From Candidatus Pristimantibacillus lignocellulolyticus (GTDB taxonomy: Bacteria; Bacillota; Bacilli; Paenibacillales; Paenibacillaceae), in NCBI GenBank assembly GCA_023639215.1, contig CP097899.1, positions 1,918,501 to 1,982,500 on the forward strand: DNA of 64,000 nucleotides, given 5' to 3'. The notes below the pieces were generated by a model that had not been told where the DNA came from, did not search any database, and saw nothing but the letters and a program-made list of their open reading frames with translations. Below are positions 8,043 through 15,931 of the stretch, piece after piece. Each line of letters begins with the position of its first letter. Position 1 is the stretch's first letter. The position numbers were made by a program, and so were the translations under genes.

Positions 8043-9452
8043 ATGTCAGTTACAATTTATAATTCTATCACACGTCAAAAGGAGCAGTTTGTACCGATTG
8101 AAGCGGGCAAAGTGCGTATGTATGTGTGTGGACCTACAGTATACGACTATATTCATATTGGAAATGCACGTCCTGCGATTTTCTTTGATGTCGTTCGACG
8201 TTATTTGGAGCATACAGGACTTGAAGTCAATTACATTTCTAATTTTACAGATGTAGATGATAAACTGATTCGTAAAGCGAATGAACTTGGTACAACAGTT
8301 AATGAAGTAGCAGATAAATTTATTGCAGCTTTCCATGAAGATACTTCGGCAATTGGTATTCGTCCGGCCAACTTGAACCCACGTGTAATGGATCATATCG
8401 ATGAGGTAGTTGAATTTATTGCTGGGCTAGTAGATAAAGGGCACGCTTATGAAAGTGCAGGAGACGTCTATTTTAGTACTTCAACATTCCCTGACTACGG
8501 CAAGCTATCACATCAGAACCTTGATGAGTTACAACATGGTATTCGTGTTGAATTAGATGAGCGTAAAGATAGCGAGCAAGACTTTGTACTATGGAAATCA
8601 GCTAAGCCAGGTGAGATCAGTTGGGAAAGTCCTTGGGGTAAAGGTCGTCCAGGTTGGCATATTGAATGTTCGGCAATGGCTCGCAAATATTTGGGTGATA
8701 CACTAGATATTCATGGCGGTGGACTTGATCTGCAATTTCCGCATCATGAGTGCGAAGTTGCACAATCAGAGTGCTTAACTGGTGAATCACTTGCTCATTA
8801 TTGGATGCACAATGGTTACATTCATATTAATAATGAGAAAATGTCTAAATCACTTGGTAATGGTATTACCGTTCGTGAGATCGTGAAAAATGTAAAACCA
8901 CAAGCGATTCGTTACTTCATGCTTGCTGCACATTATCGTAGCCCGTTGAACTTTAGTGATGATACGGTAGCTCAAGCGCTAAATAGCGTTGATCGTATTA
9001 CTAACAGTTATAACAATGTCCTTCATCGCCTTGAACTTGTTAAAGATCAAGAGCAAGGTAGTCTAGATGCACAAATACACGCTGAACTACTGCGAATTGA
9101 ACTTAATTTTAATAGCAAGATGAATGATGATTTCAATACGCCTGATGCAATTACTGCATTATTTGAGTTGGTGGCATTGGCGAATACGAAGTTACAAGAT
9201 ACGAATTTAAGTTATGCGTCTATCGAAGCTATTGAAAAGTTATTCCTTACGTTTGATAATGTTCTTGGATTATTGCCTGAAAAAGCGGAAGTAGATAATT
9301 TGGAAGAACAAGTCGAGCAACTTATTGTTGAACGTACAGAAGCAAGAGCGACAAAAAATTGGGCAAGAGCCGATGAGATTCGTGATTTGCTTAATGAAAT
9401 GAATATCGTACTAGAGGATACTCCACAAGGTATTCGCTGGCGCCGTAAGTGA
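8043..9452 (+). CDS. cysS: Cysteinyl-tRNA synthetase
   Basis: A 469-residue class I synthetase, active as a zinc-containing monomer. The HIGH-type motif is DYIHIGNARPA near residue 30, the KMSKS loop is EKMSKSLGNGI near residue 266, and zinc ligands appear in VCGPTVYD, IECSAMA and FPHHECEVAQSE. The C-terminal anticodon-binding helices end in WARADEIRDLLNEM. GGGTGGAGG precedes ATG 8043. It is translated from the T-box controlled cysES mRNA, with mrnC 9 bp downstream. Confidence 0.96.
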   Translation: MSVTIYNSITRQKEQFVPIEAGKVRMYVCGPTVYDYIHIGNARPAIFFDVVRRYLEHTGLEVNYISNFTDVDDKLIRKANELGTTVNEVADKFIAAFHEDTSAIGIRPANLNPRVMDHIDEVVEFIAGLVDKGHAYESAGDVYFSTSTFPDYGKLSHQNLDELQHGIRVELDERKDSEQDFVLWKSAKPGEISWESPWGKGRPGWHIECSAMARKYLGDTLDIHGGGLDLQFPHHECEVAQSECLTGESLAHYWMHNGYIHINNEKMSKSLGNGITVREIVKNVKPQAIRYFMLAAHYRSPLNFSDDTVAQALNSVDRITNSYNNVLHRLELVKDQEQGSLDAQIHAELLRIELNFNSKMNDDFNTPDAITALFELVALANTKLQDTNLSYASIEAIEKLFLTFDNVLGLLPEKAEVDNLEEQVEQLIVERTEARATKNWARADEIRDLLNEMNIVLEDTPQGIRWRRK

Positions 9453-9461
9453 GCGTGAACT

Positions 9462-9887
9462 ATGGATAATCCATTTGCATTTCATAACCCTAGTAAATCA
9501 CCAAATCTCGTCTCGCCTGTAGTATTAGCCTATATGGGCGATGCGGTATATGAGATGATGGTAAGACAATATTTGATTTCCTTACCCAATCATAAGTCGC
9601 ATCACTTGCATAAAGAAGCTACGCAATTCGTGTCTGCAAAGGCACAACGCAAAATGTTAGAAAAGTGGCAGTCACACCTTACGGAGGAAGAAGCGGATAT
9701 CGTTCGACGTGGTCGTAACACTAAGTCAGGCAATCCTCCGAAAAATGCAGATATGTTAGATTATCGGCATGCAACTGCGCTAGAAGCATTAGTTGGTTAC
9801 TTATATTTTGAAGGACGGATCGAGCGGCTAGGGCAATTATTAGCTATCGGCATCGAAGGTAGCGGTAGTTCAAAAAGCGGACTTTGA
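9462..9887 (+). CDS. mrnC: Mini-ribonuclease III (23S rRNA maturation)
   Basis: A 141-residue dimeric RNase III-type nuclease that lacks the double-stranded RNA-binding domain and trims 23S rRNA precursor ends in Bacillus. The catalytic signature is VLAYMGDAVYEMMVR near residue 25, and a second acidic block is ALEALVGYLYFEGR. The last seven codons (SSKSGL and stop) lie within the left end of the palindromic repeat at 9866, so the native C-terminus appears to have been replaced or extended by the repeat. It follows cysS by 9 bp. Confidence 0.92.
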   Translation: MDNPFAFHNPSKSPNLVSPVVLAYMGDAVYEMMVRQYLISLPNHKSHHLHKEATQFVSAKAQRKMLEKWQSHLTEEEADIVRRGRNTKSGNPPKNADMLDYRHATALEALVGYLYFEGRIERLGQLLAIGIEGSGSSKSGL

Positions 9888-10040
9888 TAACGATGTTAAG
9901 CTAAAGTAGCTTAGTCGACGTCGAATATGAAGTGAACTTGGAAAGTGCGGTTCGCGTGTACCAATAACGTACACTTGCGCTTCCACCTTTCTCAAGTAGC
10001 ACTCCATCTTCTCGGCTTGCGAAAGCCCGTTTTTTGAACC
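9866..10040 (+). repeat. Interspersed palindromic repeat, type 1 copy overlapping the mrnC 3' end
   Basis: The left end TAGTTCAAAAAGCGGACTTT and the right end AAAGCCCGTTTTTTGAACC are inverted. Arms GAAGTGAACTTGGAAAG and CTTTCTCAAGTAGCACTCC pair imperfectly around GTGTACCAATAACGTACAC. This is the cleanest full-length example. It supplies the mrnC stop codon at 9885-9887. Confidence 0.85.
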
Positions 10041-10055
10041 TTTATTGGAATGGGT

Positions 10056-10160
10056 AGTTCAAAAAGCGGACTTTGATAACGATGTTAAGCTAACTCAGCT
10101 TAGTCAACGTCGAATATGAAGTGAACTTGGAAAGTATAGCGAAAGCTCACTTTTTATGCG
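10056..10160 (+). repeat. Truncated type 1 palindromic repeat in tandem
   Basis: It begins with TAGTTCAAAAAGCGGACTTT and follows the previous copy closely for 80 bp, then jumps from CTTGGAAAGT to GCGAAAGCTCACTTTTT, so the hairpin centre and right arm are deleted. The direct tandem placement suggests duplication followed by internal deletion. Confidence 0.78.
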
Positions 10161-10193
10161 TTTATTAGAATAGGTCAAACTTAAAATGAAAGA

Positions 10194-10359
10194 TCAAAAC
10201 ATTTGCTTGTCAGCACCGAGAAAATGCCATAAAGCTAGTGAAGTGAGGAGCGGAGTGTACGTAGTTGGTACACGAGCACCGGAACTAGCGATGAATGGCA
10301 GTTTTGATGCCGATTAAGCTACGTTAGCCAATCATCGTGATCACAAGTGAATGTTTTGA
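10194..10359 (-). repeat. Interspersed palindromic repeat, type 2 copy (mrnC-rlmB gap)
   Basis: TCAAAACATT and AATGTTTTGA form perfect 10-bp terminal inverted repeats. The inner CTTGTCAGCACCGAG, the core GTGTACGTAGTTGGTACAC and GTGATCACAAG match the copies at 6376 and 57124. It is the third repeat in the 504-bp gap between mrnC and rlmB, which contains no gene. Confidence 0.82.
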
Positions 10360-10391
10360 ACTACCTCTATAGGTAAGAAAGGGTGAACAAC

Positions 10392-11147
10392 ATGTCAGAG
10401 ACTCATAATACAGAAGGTTTAATTGCTGGAAAGCATCCTGTGCTAGAAGCGCTACGCTCAGGTCGTGAAATTAATAAGATATGGATTGCTGAGGGTGCAC
10501 AAAAAAGTGTAACTGGTTCCATTCTTGGAGAAGCGAAAAAGAATGGAATTATCATTCAATTCGTTGACAAGCGTAAGTTGGATCAACTTGTACCTGGAGT
10601 AACACATCAAGGGGTTGTCGCTCAAGCCGCTGCTGTTGATTATATCGAACTGGAAGATTTACTAGCGATCCCAGCACAGAAAGGTGAAATTCCACTATTC
10701 ATCATTCTCGATGAAATTGAAGATCCGCATAACTTAGGTTCCATCCTTAGAACTGCGGAATGTACTGGAGTGCATGGTGTTATTATTCCGAAACGTCGTT
10801 CAGCAGGACTGACAGCAACGGTATTAAAAATATCAGCAGGTGCTGCAGAGCATATCCCGGTTGCTCGTGTAACGAATTTGGCACAAACGATTGAAACGAT
10901 GAAAGAAGCGGGAGTATGGATCGCGGGTGCAGATGTAGGGGCAACTGCTGATGTATATGCAAATAAATTCGATATGCCACTTGCCTTAGTCATTGGTAAT
11001 GAAAGTAATGGATTGGGTCGTTTAATTAAAGAAAAATGCGATTTCCTTGTGAAGCTTCCTATGGCTGGACAATTGAATTCTCTAAATGCATCAGTAGCTG
11101 CTGGTGTGCTAATGTATGAGGTGCTAAGACAACGTAGAGGTCTATAG
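10392..11147 (+). CDS. rlmB: 23S rRNA (guanosine-2'-O-)-methyltransferase RlmB, SpoU family
   Basis: A 251-residue SPOUT-fold enzyme. The N-terminal substrate-binding domain starts with IAGKHPVLEALRSG. The methylase domain carries LDEIEDPHNLGSILRTAE, IGNESNGLG and the knot-forming LPMAGQLNSLNASVAAGV, which are the SpoU motifs 1 to 3. ATG 10392 is chosen because AAAGGGTG at 10378-10385 is at proper distance; GTG 10383 overlaps that site. yacP follows one base after the stop, indicating translational coupling. Confidence 0.94.
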   Translation: MSETHNTEGLIAGKHPVLEALRSGREINKIWIAEGAQKSVTGSILGEAKKNGIIIQFVDKRKLDQLVPGVTHQGVVAQAAAVDYIELEDLLAIPAQKGEIPLFIILDEIEDPHNLGSILRTAECTGVHGVIIPKRRSAGLTATVLKISAGAAEHIPVARVTNLAQTIETMKEAGVWIAGADVGATADVYANKFDMPLALVIGNESNGLGRLIKEKCDFLVKLPMAGQLNSLNASVAAGVLMYEVLRQRRGL

Positions 11148-11148
11148 T

Positions 11149-11682
11149 ATGATAAATAGGCGAAATGATGTGCTACTTGTCGATGGCTACAATATGATTG
11201 GGGCATGGCCTGAACTGGCACGCTTGAAAGATATTGGCTTGGAAGAAGCAAGAGATGAGCTCCTACATATGTTGGCGGATTATCAAGGCTTTACAGGTCT
11301 ACACGTGTATGTCATATTTGATGCCCATCAAATGCCAGGCATTGGAGCGACATACAATCAGCACAGATTAACGGTCGTCTATACGAAAGAAAAAGAGACA
11401 GCAGATGAGTGCATCGAGCGTATTTGCAGTGAGTGGATAAGTCGTAGGCGTAATGTGTATGTTGCAACGTCCGATATGATGGAACAACATGTAATTTTTG
11501 GACAAGGTGCTCTGAGGATGACGGCACGTGAATTGCATATCGAAATTAAGCGAAATAATGTCGACATTAAACAGACCATCACTGAACCTGCCACTAAGAA
11601 ACGTCATTCTATTGATAATCGCGTGTCAGATGAAGTATGGATAAAACTTGAGAAATTAAGGCGTGGCGAGAAGCCAGATTGA
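11149..11682 (+). CDS. yacP: NYN/PIN-like endoribonuclease, YacP (Rae1) family
   Basis: A 177-residue protein with a PIN-like NYN fold. Acidic residues are visible in LLVDGYNMIGAWPEL, VIFDAHQ, KEKETADECIERI and VATSDMMEQ. In Bacillus the homologue Rae1 cleaves mRNA in the ribosomal A site; the same role is inferred here from family and position. No separate ribosome binding site is needed since it starts one base after rlmB. A terminator-like hairpin follows at 11747. Confidence 0.88.
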   Translation: MINRRNDVLLVDGYNMIGAWPELARLKDIGLEEARDELLHMLADYQGFTGLHVYVIFDAHQMPGIGATYNQHRLTVVYTKEKETADECIERICSEWISRRRNVYVATSDMMEQHVIFGQGALRMTARELHIEIKRNNVDIKQTITEPATKKRHSIDNRVSDEVWIKLEKLRRGEKPD

Positions 11683-11746
11683 GCATATTATTGCCTCATG
11701 TCGAAAATTAACCAATAAATTCTAATTATGTTATAGAATATACAGG

Positions 11747-11784
11747 AAATAGGCTCAGTTTGGTTGACTGAAAAGCCTATTTTC
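11747..11784 (+). terminator. Terminator-like hairpin after yacP, overlapping the sigH promoter
   Basis: AAATAGGCTCAGT pairs with ACTG-AAA-AGCCTATTT across a loop, followed by TTTTCAT. The descending arm contains the sigH -35 hexamer, so termination of the upstream operon and initiation at sigH share bases. Confidence 0.6.
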
Positions 11785-11793
11785 ATGTATACT
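11764..11793 (+). promoter_or_regulatory. Sigma-A type promoter for sigH
   Basis: TTGACT at 11764-11769 and TATACT at 11788-11793 are spaced by 18 bp. The sigH start is 62 bp beyond the -10. Confidence 0.7.
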
Positions 11794-11855
11794 GACTCTA
11801 TGTTTTGTGCATATAAATCTAGCGGTGTACGCCTTGCAGGCCGGAGGGATGGGGT

Positions 11856-12512
11856 ATGAGTATCGACCTCAAAGAATGGAGTACGCTCGAATATGATAAT
11901 AATACGGATGAAGAAATTGTAGAAGCTGTCCGTAATGGTGAAAGTATAGCTTTGGAATACTTGATCAATAAGTATAAAAACTTCGTGAGAGCGAAGGCTA
12001 GATCGTACTTTCTTATAGGTGCTGATCGAGAAGATATTGTTCAAGAAGGTATGATCGGATTATACAAAGCAATTCGTGACTATAAGGGAGACAAGTTGTC
12101 TAGCTTTAAAGCATTTGCTGAACTTTGTATTACACGTCAGATTATTACCGCAATCAAAACTGCTACTCGCCAAAAGCATATTCCTCTTAATTCCTATGTT
12201 TCTTTGGACAAACCGATATACGATGAAGATTCCGACCGTACGCTATTAGATGTTATATGCGGTACTAGAGTGTCGGACCCAGAAGAATTAATAATTAATC
12301 AAGAAGAATTTTCAGGACTCGAAGATAAGATGGCGGAGATACTTAGTGATTTGGAACGTAAAGTACTTATGCTATATCTAGATGGTCGTTCGTATCAAGA
12401 AATTGCTGTTGATTTGAAGCGTCATGTAAAGTCGATTGATAATGCTTTGCAACGAGTAAAACGTAAGCTTGAAAAATACTTGGAAGTTAGAGATACATCA
12501 GACCAACTATGA
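11856..12512 (+). CDS. sigH: RNA polymerase sigma-H factor
   Basis: A 218-residue sigma-70 family factor for early stationary-phase and sporulation genes. Region 2 is visible as EYLINKYKNFVRAKARSYF and DIVQEGMIGLYKAIRDY, including the core-binding and -10 recognition helices. Region 4 is ILSDLERKVLMLYLDGRS with the helix-turn-helix YQEIAVDLKRHVKSIDNAL. Length matches Bacillus SigH. CCGGAGGGATGGGG precedes ATG 11856, and it has its own promoter. Confidence 0.95.
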   Translation: MSIDLKEWSTLEYDNNTDEEIVEAVRNGESIALEYLINKYKNFVRAKARSYFLIGADREDIVQEGMIGLYKAIRDYKGDKLSSFKAFAELCITRQIITAIKTATRQKHIPLNSYVSLDKPIYDEDSDRTLLDVICGTRVSDPEELIINQEEFSGLEDKMAEILSDLERKVLMLYLDGRSYQEIAVDLKRHVKSIDNALQRVKRKLEKYLEVRDTSDQL

Positions 12513-12557
12513 CCGCTATCATGTGAATCATACGTAATATATAAATTAATGAACAAC

Positions 12558-12602
12558 GGACTGTCTTTGCTGTCTGAAATTTTCAGGCACCGAAGACAGT
12601 CC
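12558..12602 (+). other. Hairpin after sigH
   Basis: GGACTGTCTT and AAGACAGTCC are perfectly complementary, and an inner CTGAAATTTTCAG nests within. There is no downstream T-run, so intrinsic termination is doubtful; it may protect or process the sigH mRNA end. The rest of the 359-bp sigH-rpmG gap holds the rpmG promoter and nothing else I can identify. Confidence 0.5.
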
Positions 12603-12733
12603 ATTGGTTTAATGAGACAGTAATTGGAATATACTAGATGGACGAGAGTTGATAAAGCTAGAGGTGAAGCAAAAACTAGCGATACAATTTTGAAAAAGAT
12701 GGTATATTGCACGCCCGAGACAGTTGTTTTGCA

Positions 12734-12762
12734 TTGACATGACGTTTGCCTTATGATAAAGT
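12734..12762 (+). promoter_or_regulatory. Sigma-A type promoter for rpmG-secE-nusG
   Basis: TTGACA at 12734-12739 and TAAAGT at 12757-12762 are separated by 17 bp. A leader of about 100 nt leads to rpmG. Confidence 0.72.
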
Positions 12763-12871
12763 GTTAAGGTAGGCCTTGGAAAAGGTTTTTTCGTTATGGC
12801 GAAATCGACACAGGGCATAGAATTTGAGCTTTTTGCTTCTTATTTTTTAGCAGTTCGGGAGGTGTTATTCA

Positions 12872-13021
12872 ATGCGGGTTATCATCACGCTGGCATGCAC
12901 AAACTGCAAACAGAGAAACTATGCGACAACTAAGAACAAACGCAATCACCCCGACCGCATCGAGTTGAAGAAGTTTTGCAAGTTTTGTAACGAGCAGACT
13001 CCTCATCGCGAGACGAGATAG
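12872..13021 (+). CDS. rpmG: 50S ribosomal protein L33
   Basis: A 49-residue zinc-ribbon ribosomal protein. Two cysteine pairs, CTNC and CKFC, are intact, so this is the zinc-binding version. GGGAGGTG precedes ATG 12872. It heads the secE-nusG transcript as in other Bacillota, with secE 18 bp downstream. Confidence 0.93.
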   Translation: MRVIITLACTNCKQRNYATTKNKRNHPDRIELKKFCKFCNEQTPHRETR

Positions 13022-13039
13022 TCAATGGGAGGTGTGACC

Positions 13040-13249
13040 GTGACATTTTTGGCGAAAGTGAAACAGAGCTTTAGTACGACGTTTAGTTTTTTTGCTGACA
13101 GTTGGGCAGAGTTAAAGAAAGTCCGTTGGCCTAATCGCAAGGAATTAACTAGCTATTCTATCGTTGTGTTGTTGACGGTTGTGGCTGTGACGATTTACTT
13201 CTGGCTTCTAGACATCGGGATTTCAGCTCTCGTAAATCTAATTGTCTGA
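13040..13249 (+). CDS. secE: Preprotein translocase subunit SecE
   Basis: A 69-residue single-span membrane subunit of the SecYEG channel. The amphipathic region SWAELKKVRWPNRKELTSYS is the family hallmark, followed by one transmembrane helix (IVVLLTVVAVTIYFWLLDIG). GTG 13040 is selected because GGGAGGTG at 13027-13034 lies 6-7 bp upstream; the ATG at 13025 overlaps that site. It partners SecY, encoded at 42320. Confidence 0.92.
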   Translation: MTFLAKVKQSFSTTFSFFADSWAELKKVRWPNRKELTSYSIVVLLTVVAVTIYFWLLDIGISALVNLIV

Positions 13250-13272
13250 GAAGGCCCAAAGGTGGATTTGTG

Positions 13273-13806
13273 ATGGAAAAAAGATGGTACGTCGTGCACA
13301 CGTACTCCGGTTATGAGAACAAGGTGAAAGCCAATTTGGAACGTCGCGTTGAATCAATGAATATGGAAGATAAAATCTTCCGTGTCCTTGTGCCAATGGA
13401 AGAAGAGATCGTGGAGAAGGACGGTAAGAAAAAAGTCGTCCAACGTAAGGTTTATCCTGGATACGTTCTTGTCGAGATGGTTCAAACTGATGACTCATGG
13501 TATGTTGTTCGAAATACACCTGGAGTTACGGGTTTTGTAGGATCTACGGGTTCAGGTTCGAAACCTACCCCGTTGTTGCCTGAAGAAGTGGAACAAATTC
13601 TTAAGCACATGGGAATGGATGAGCCTAAGCCGAAGATTGAGTTCGAGCTAAAAGAAACTGTTCGCGTCAAAGTAGGTCCTTTTGCAGACTTTGTCGGATC
13701 GGTAGAAGAAATTCTACTCGACAAGGCGAAGCTGAAGGTTCACGTCAACATGTTTGGCAGAGAAACCCCGCTTGAGCTAGATTATACTCAGGTGGAGAAA
13801 ATCTAA
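13273..13806 (+). CDS. nusG: Transcription termination/antitermination factor NusG
   Basis: A 177-residue protein. The N-terminal NGN domain binds RNA polymerase (KRWYVVHTYSGYENKVKANLE, YPGYVLVEM, GVTGFVG) and the C-terminal KOW domain contains ETVRVKVGPFADFVGSVEEI. ATG 13273 is preferred over the adjacent GTG 13270 by spacing to AAAGGTGG. It is located between secE and rplK as in most bacteria. Confidence 0.95.
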   Translation: MEKRWYVVHTYSGYENKVKANLERRVESMNMEDKIFRVLVPMEEEIVEKDGKKKVVQRKVYPGYVLVEMVQTDDSWYVVRNTPGVTGFVGSTGSGSKPTPLLPEEVEQILKHMGMDEPKPKIEFELKETVRVKVGPFADFVGSVEEILLDKAKLKVHVNMFGRETPLELDYTQVEKI

Positions 13807-13875
13807 TTACTTAGGTTGGTTCTCAAGCAGATGCTCGAGAGAATATCTGTATATCAAGTCAAGGAGGTGTGAATC

Positions 13876-14301
13876 ATGGCAAAGAAAGTCATTAAATTGG
13901 TCAAGCTTCAAGTTCCTGCTGGTAAAGCTAATCCAGCGCCACCAATCGGTCCTGCTCTAGGTCAAGCTGGTGTGAACATCATGGCATTCTGTAAGGAGTT
14001 TAACGCTCGTACAGCAGACCAAGCTGGATTGATTATTCCAGTTGTTATCACAGTATTCGAGGATCGCTCCTTTACATTCGAAACTAAAACGCCACCGGCA
14101 GCAGTATTGCTTCGTGTAGCAGCAGGTATCGAAAAAGGATCTGGTGAACCGAATAAAAAGAAAGTTGCAACGGTTAAACGTGATAAAGTTCGCGAAATCG
14201 CTGAAACTAAAATGCCTGACCTTAACGCTGCTTCTGTAGAATCAGCTATGCTTATGGTTGAAGGTACTGCTCGTTCTATGGGTATTACAATCGTCGACTA
14301 G
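13876..14301 (+). CDS. rplK: 50S ribosomal protein L11
   Basis: A 141-residue protein of the GTPase-associated centre. It begins with KLQVPAGKANPAPPIGPALG, whose proline-rich N-terminal domain contacts thiostrepton-type drugs and factors, and ends with an RNA-binding domain with GTARSMGITI. AAGGAGGTGTG precedes ATG 13876. rplA follows after a structured 115-bp spacer. Confidence 0.96.
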   Translation: MAKKVIKLVKLQVPAGKANPAPPIGPALGQAGVNIMAFCKEFNARTADQAGLIIPVVITVFEDRSFTFETKTPPAAVLLRVAAGIEKGSGEPNKKKVATVKRDKVREIAETKMPDLNAASVESAMLMVEGTARSMGITIVD

Positions 14302-14338
14302 TCGTAGATTGTAACTGAAGTAGAGCAGCAACTCGCTT

Positions 14339-14388
14339 TGTGAAGCTTTGCTTCACAGGTGGGAGGAGTGCATCTTGAATGCTACTCC
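14339..14388 (+). promoter_or_regulatory. Possible L1 autoregulatory structure upstream of rplA
   Basis: TGTGAAGC-TTT-GCTTCACA forms a perfect small hairpin, followed by GGTGGGA and a second hairpin GGAGTGCAT / ATGCTACTCC. L1 is known to repress its own mRNA at a site mimicking its 23S rRNA target. Assigning that role here is inference from position and structure only. Confidence 0.4.
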
Positions 14389-14416
14389 GTTAAAACCACA
14401 TTAGGAGGAACTTACA

Positions 14417-15109
14417 ATGGCTAAACACGGTAAAAAGTATGTTGAAGCTGCTAAGCTTATTGATAGCGAAGCTAGCTACGAGCCACAAGAGGCAATTGAT
14501 CTTGTGAAAAAAACTGCAACAGCTAAGTTTGACGAGTCTGTTGAAGTTGCTGTACGTTTGGGTGTAGACCCTCGTAAGCAAGACCAAGCTGTTCGTGGTG
14601 TAGTAGTACTACCACACGGTACTGGTAAAACTAAAAAAGTTCTAGTTTTCGCTAAAGGCGAAAAAATTAAAGAGGCAGAAGCTGCTGGCGCTGACTATGT
14701 TGGCGACACAGATATGATCAACAAAATCCAACAAGGTTGGTTCGATTTCGATGTTTGCGTAGCAACTCCAGACATGATGGCTGAAGTTGGTAAACTTGGT
14801 CGTATCCTTGGTGGTAAAGGTCTTATGCCGAACCCTAAAGCAGGTACGGTAACATTTGATGTTACTAAAGCTGTTCAAGAAATCAAAGCGGGTAAAATTG
14901 AATACCGTCTTGATAAAGCAGGTCAAATCCATGCTCCAATCGGTAAAGTATCATTCGATGCTGAAAAATTGAATGAAAACTTGAAAGCATTGGTAGATGC
15001 GCTACTTCGTGCGAAGCCAGCTGCAGCTAAAGGGGTTTACTTGAAAAACATCTCTGTTTCTTCTACAATGGGTCCAGGTGCTCGCGTTAATACTGCTAGC
15101 TACCGCTAA
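14417..15109 (+). CDS. rplA: 50S ribosomal protein L1
   Basis: A 230-residue two-domain protein of the L1 stalk, involved in E-site tRNA release. Family motifs include VAVRLGVDPRKQDQAVRG, VLPHGTGK, GRILGGKGLMPNPKAGTV and the C-terminal TMGPGARVNTASYR. TTAGGAGGA precedes ATG 14417. It forms a pair with rplK and is followed by the L10 leader. Confidence 0.96.
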   Translation: MAKHGKKYVEAAKLIDSEASYEPQEAIDLVKKTATAKFDESVEVAVRLGVDPRKQDQAVRGVVVLPHGTGKTKKVLVFAKGEKIKEAEAAGADYVGDTDMINKIQQGWFDFDVCVATPDMMAEVGKLGRILGGKGLMPNPKAGTVTFDVTKAVQEIKAGKIEYRLDKAGQIHAPIGKVSFDAEKLNENLKALVDALLRAKPAAAKGVYLKNISVSSTMGPGARVNTASYR

Positions 15110-15149
15110 TTGATAGACAAGAAACATTGAATTAACTTTGAATATGCAT

Positions 15150-15277
15150 ACCGTAGACAGTAGGTGCCCTAGTGGCTTAAATATCCTACCGAGGTGTTAT
15201 GATAGAGCGTTTATAGCATTCAATACTATTGAATAGCGAACGGAATCATGGCCCTTGCTAATCTGCGAGGGCCTTTC
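15150..15277 (+). promoter_or_regulatory. Ribosomal protein L10 leader (L10-L12 binding, attenuator)
   Basis: The sequence ACCGTAGACAGTAGGTGCC, followed by a purine-rich spacer and ATCCTACCGAGGTG, is the pattern of the L10 leader family of Bacillota. It ends in a terminator at 15250-15277. The L10(L12) complex is expected to bind and favour termination when in excess. Confidence 0.8.
15250..15277 (+). terminator. Attenuator hairpin in the L10 leader
   Basis: GGCCCTTGC pairs with GCGAGGGCC, followed by TTTCTC. It lies 67 bp upstream of rplJ. Confidence 0.75.
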
Positions 15278-15343
15278 TCATGCATCGAGGATAGGATCTC
15301 TCTAAATTACACGGGATGTAACAATTAACGGGAGGTGTACAGT

Positions 15344-15847
15344 TTGGCTAACGCTAAAATTATCCAAAAGAAACAAGAAGCAGTTGACGTGGTAGCTGCG
15401 AAGCTTGCTTCCAGCCCAAGTACAATCGTTGCTGATTATCGCGGATTGAACGTTGCTCAAGTAACTGAACTTCGTAAACAGCTTCGCGAAGCTGGTGTTG
15501 AGTTCCAAGTTCTTAAAAACTCAATCGTTCGTCGTGCGACTGAAGGTACTGAGTACACAGCGCTTAACGATATTCTTTCTGGTCCTACAGCAGTAGCTTT
15601 CAGCGCAGATGACGCTGTTGCTCCAGCTAAAATTCTTAATGACTTTGCTAAGAAAAACGAGGCTTTGAAACTTAAAGGTGGTCTTGTTGAAGGTAAAGTT
15701 GTTGATAGTGCTCAAGTTAAAGCTCTTGCGGAACTTCCGTCTCGCGATGGTCTTCTTTCTATGCTACTCAGCGTACTACAAGCTCCAGTTCGCAACTTCG
15801 CGCTTGCAGTTAAAGCTGTTGCAGAAAAACAAGAAGCACAAGCTTAA
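15344..15847 (+). CDS. rplJ: 50S ribosomal protein L10
   Basis: A 167-residue base of the L7/L12 stalk. The N-terminal RNA-binding part has IVADYRGLNVAQVTELRKQL and VLKNSIVRRA, and the C-terminal helix holds L12 dimers (LLSMLLSVLQAPVRNFALAV). TTG 15344 is taken as start because GGGAGGTG at 15330-15337 is at ideal distance, giving ANAKIIQKK; in-frame codons further upstream overlap that site. Confidence 0.94.
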   Translation: MANAKIIQKKQEAVDVVAAKLASSPSTIVADYRGLNVAQVTELRKQLREAGVEFQVLKNSIVRRATEGTEYTALNDILSGPTAVAFSADDAVAPAKILNDFAKKNEALKLKGGLVEGKVVDSAQVKALAELPSRDGLLSMLLSVLQAPVRNFALAVKAVAEKQEAQA

Positions 15848-15931
15848 TCTTGTTTCATAGATTTACGTTTTAATACTGATGCATTTTGCATCGTAAACCA
15901 AAAAAATAATAAAATTACCGGAGGTAATATC

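Noticed and set aside
10640..11251. 203-codon open frame on the minus strand
   Set aside because: It lies wholly opposite rlmB and the start of yacP, has no ribosome binding site and no recognisable domain.
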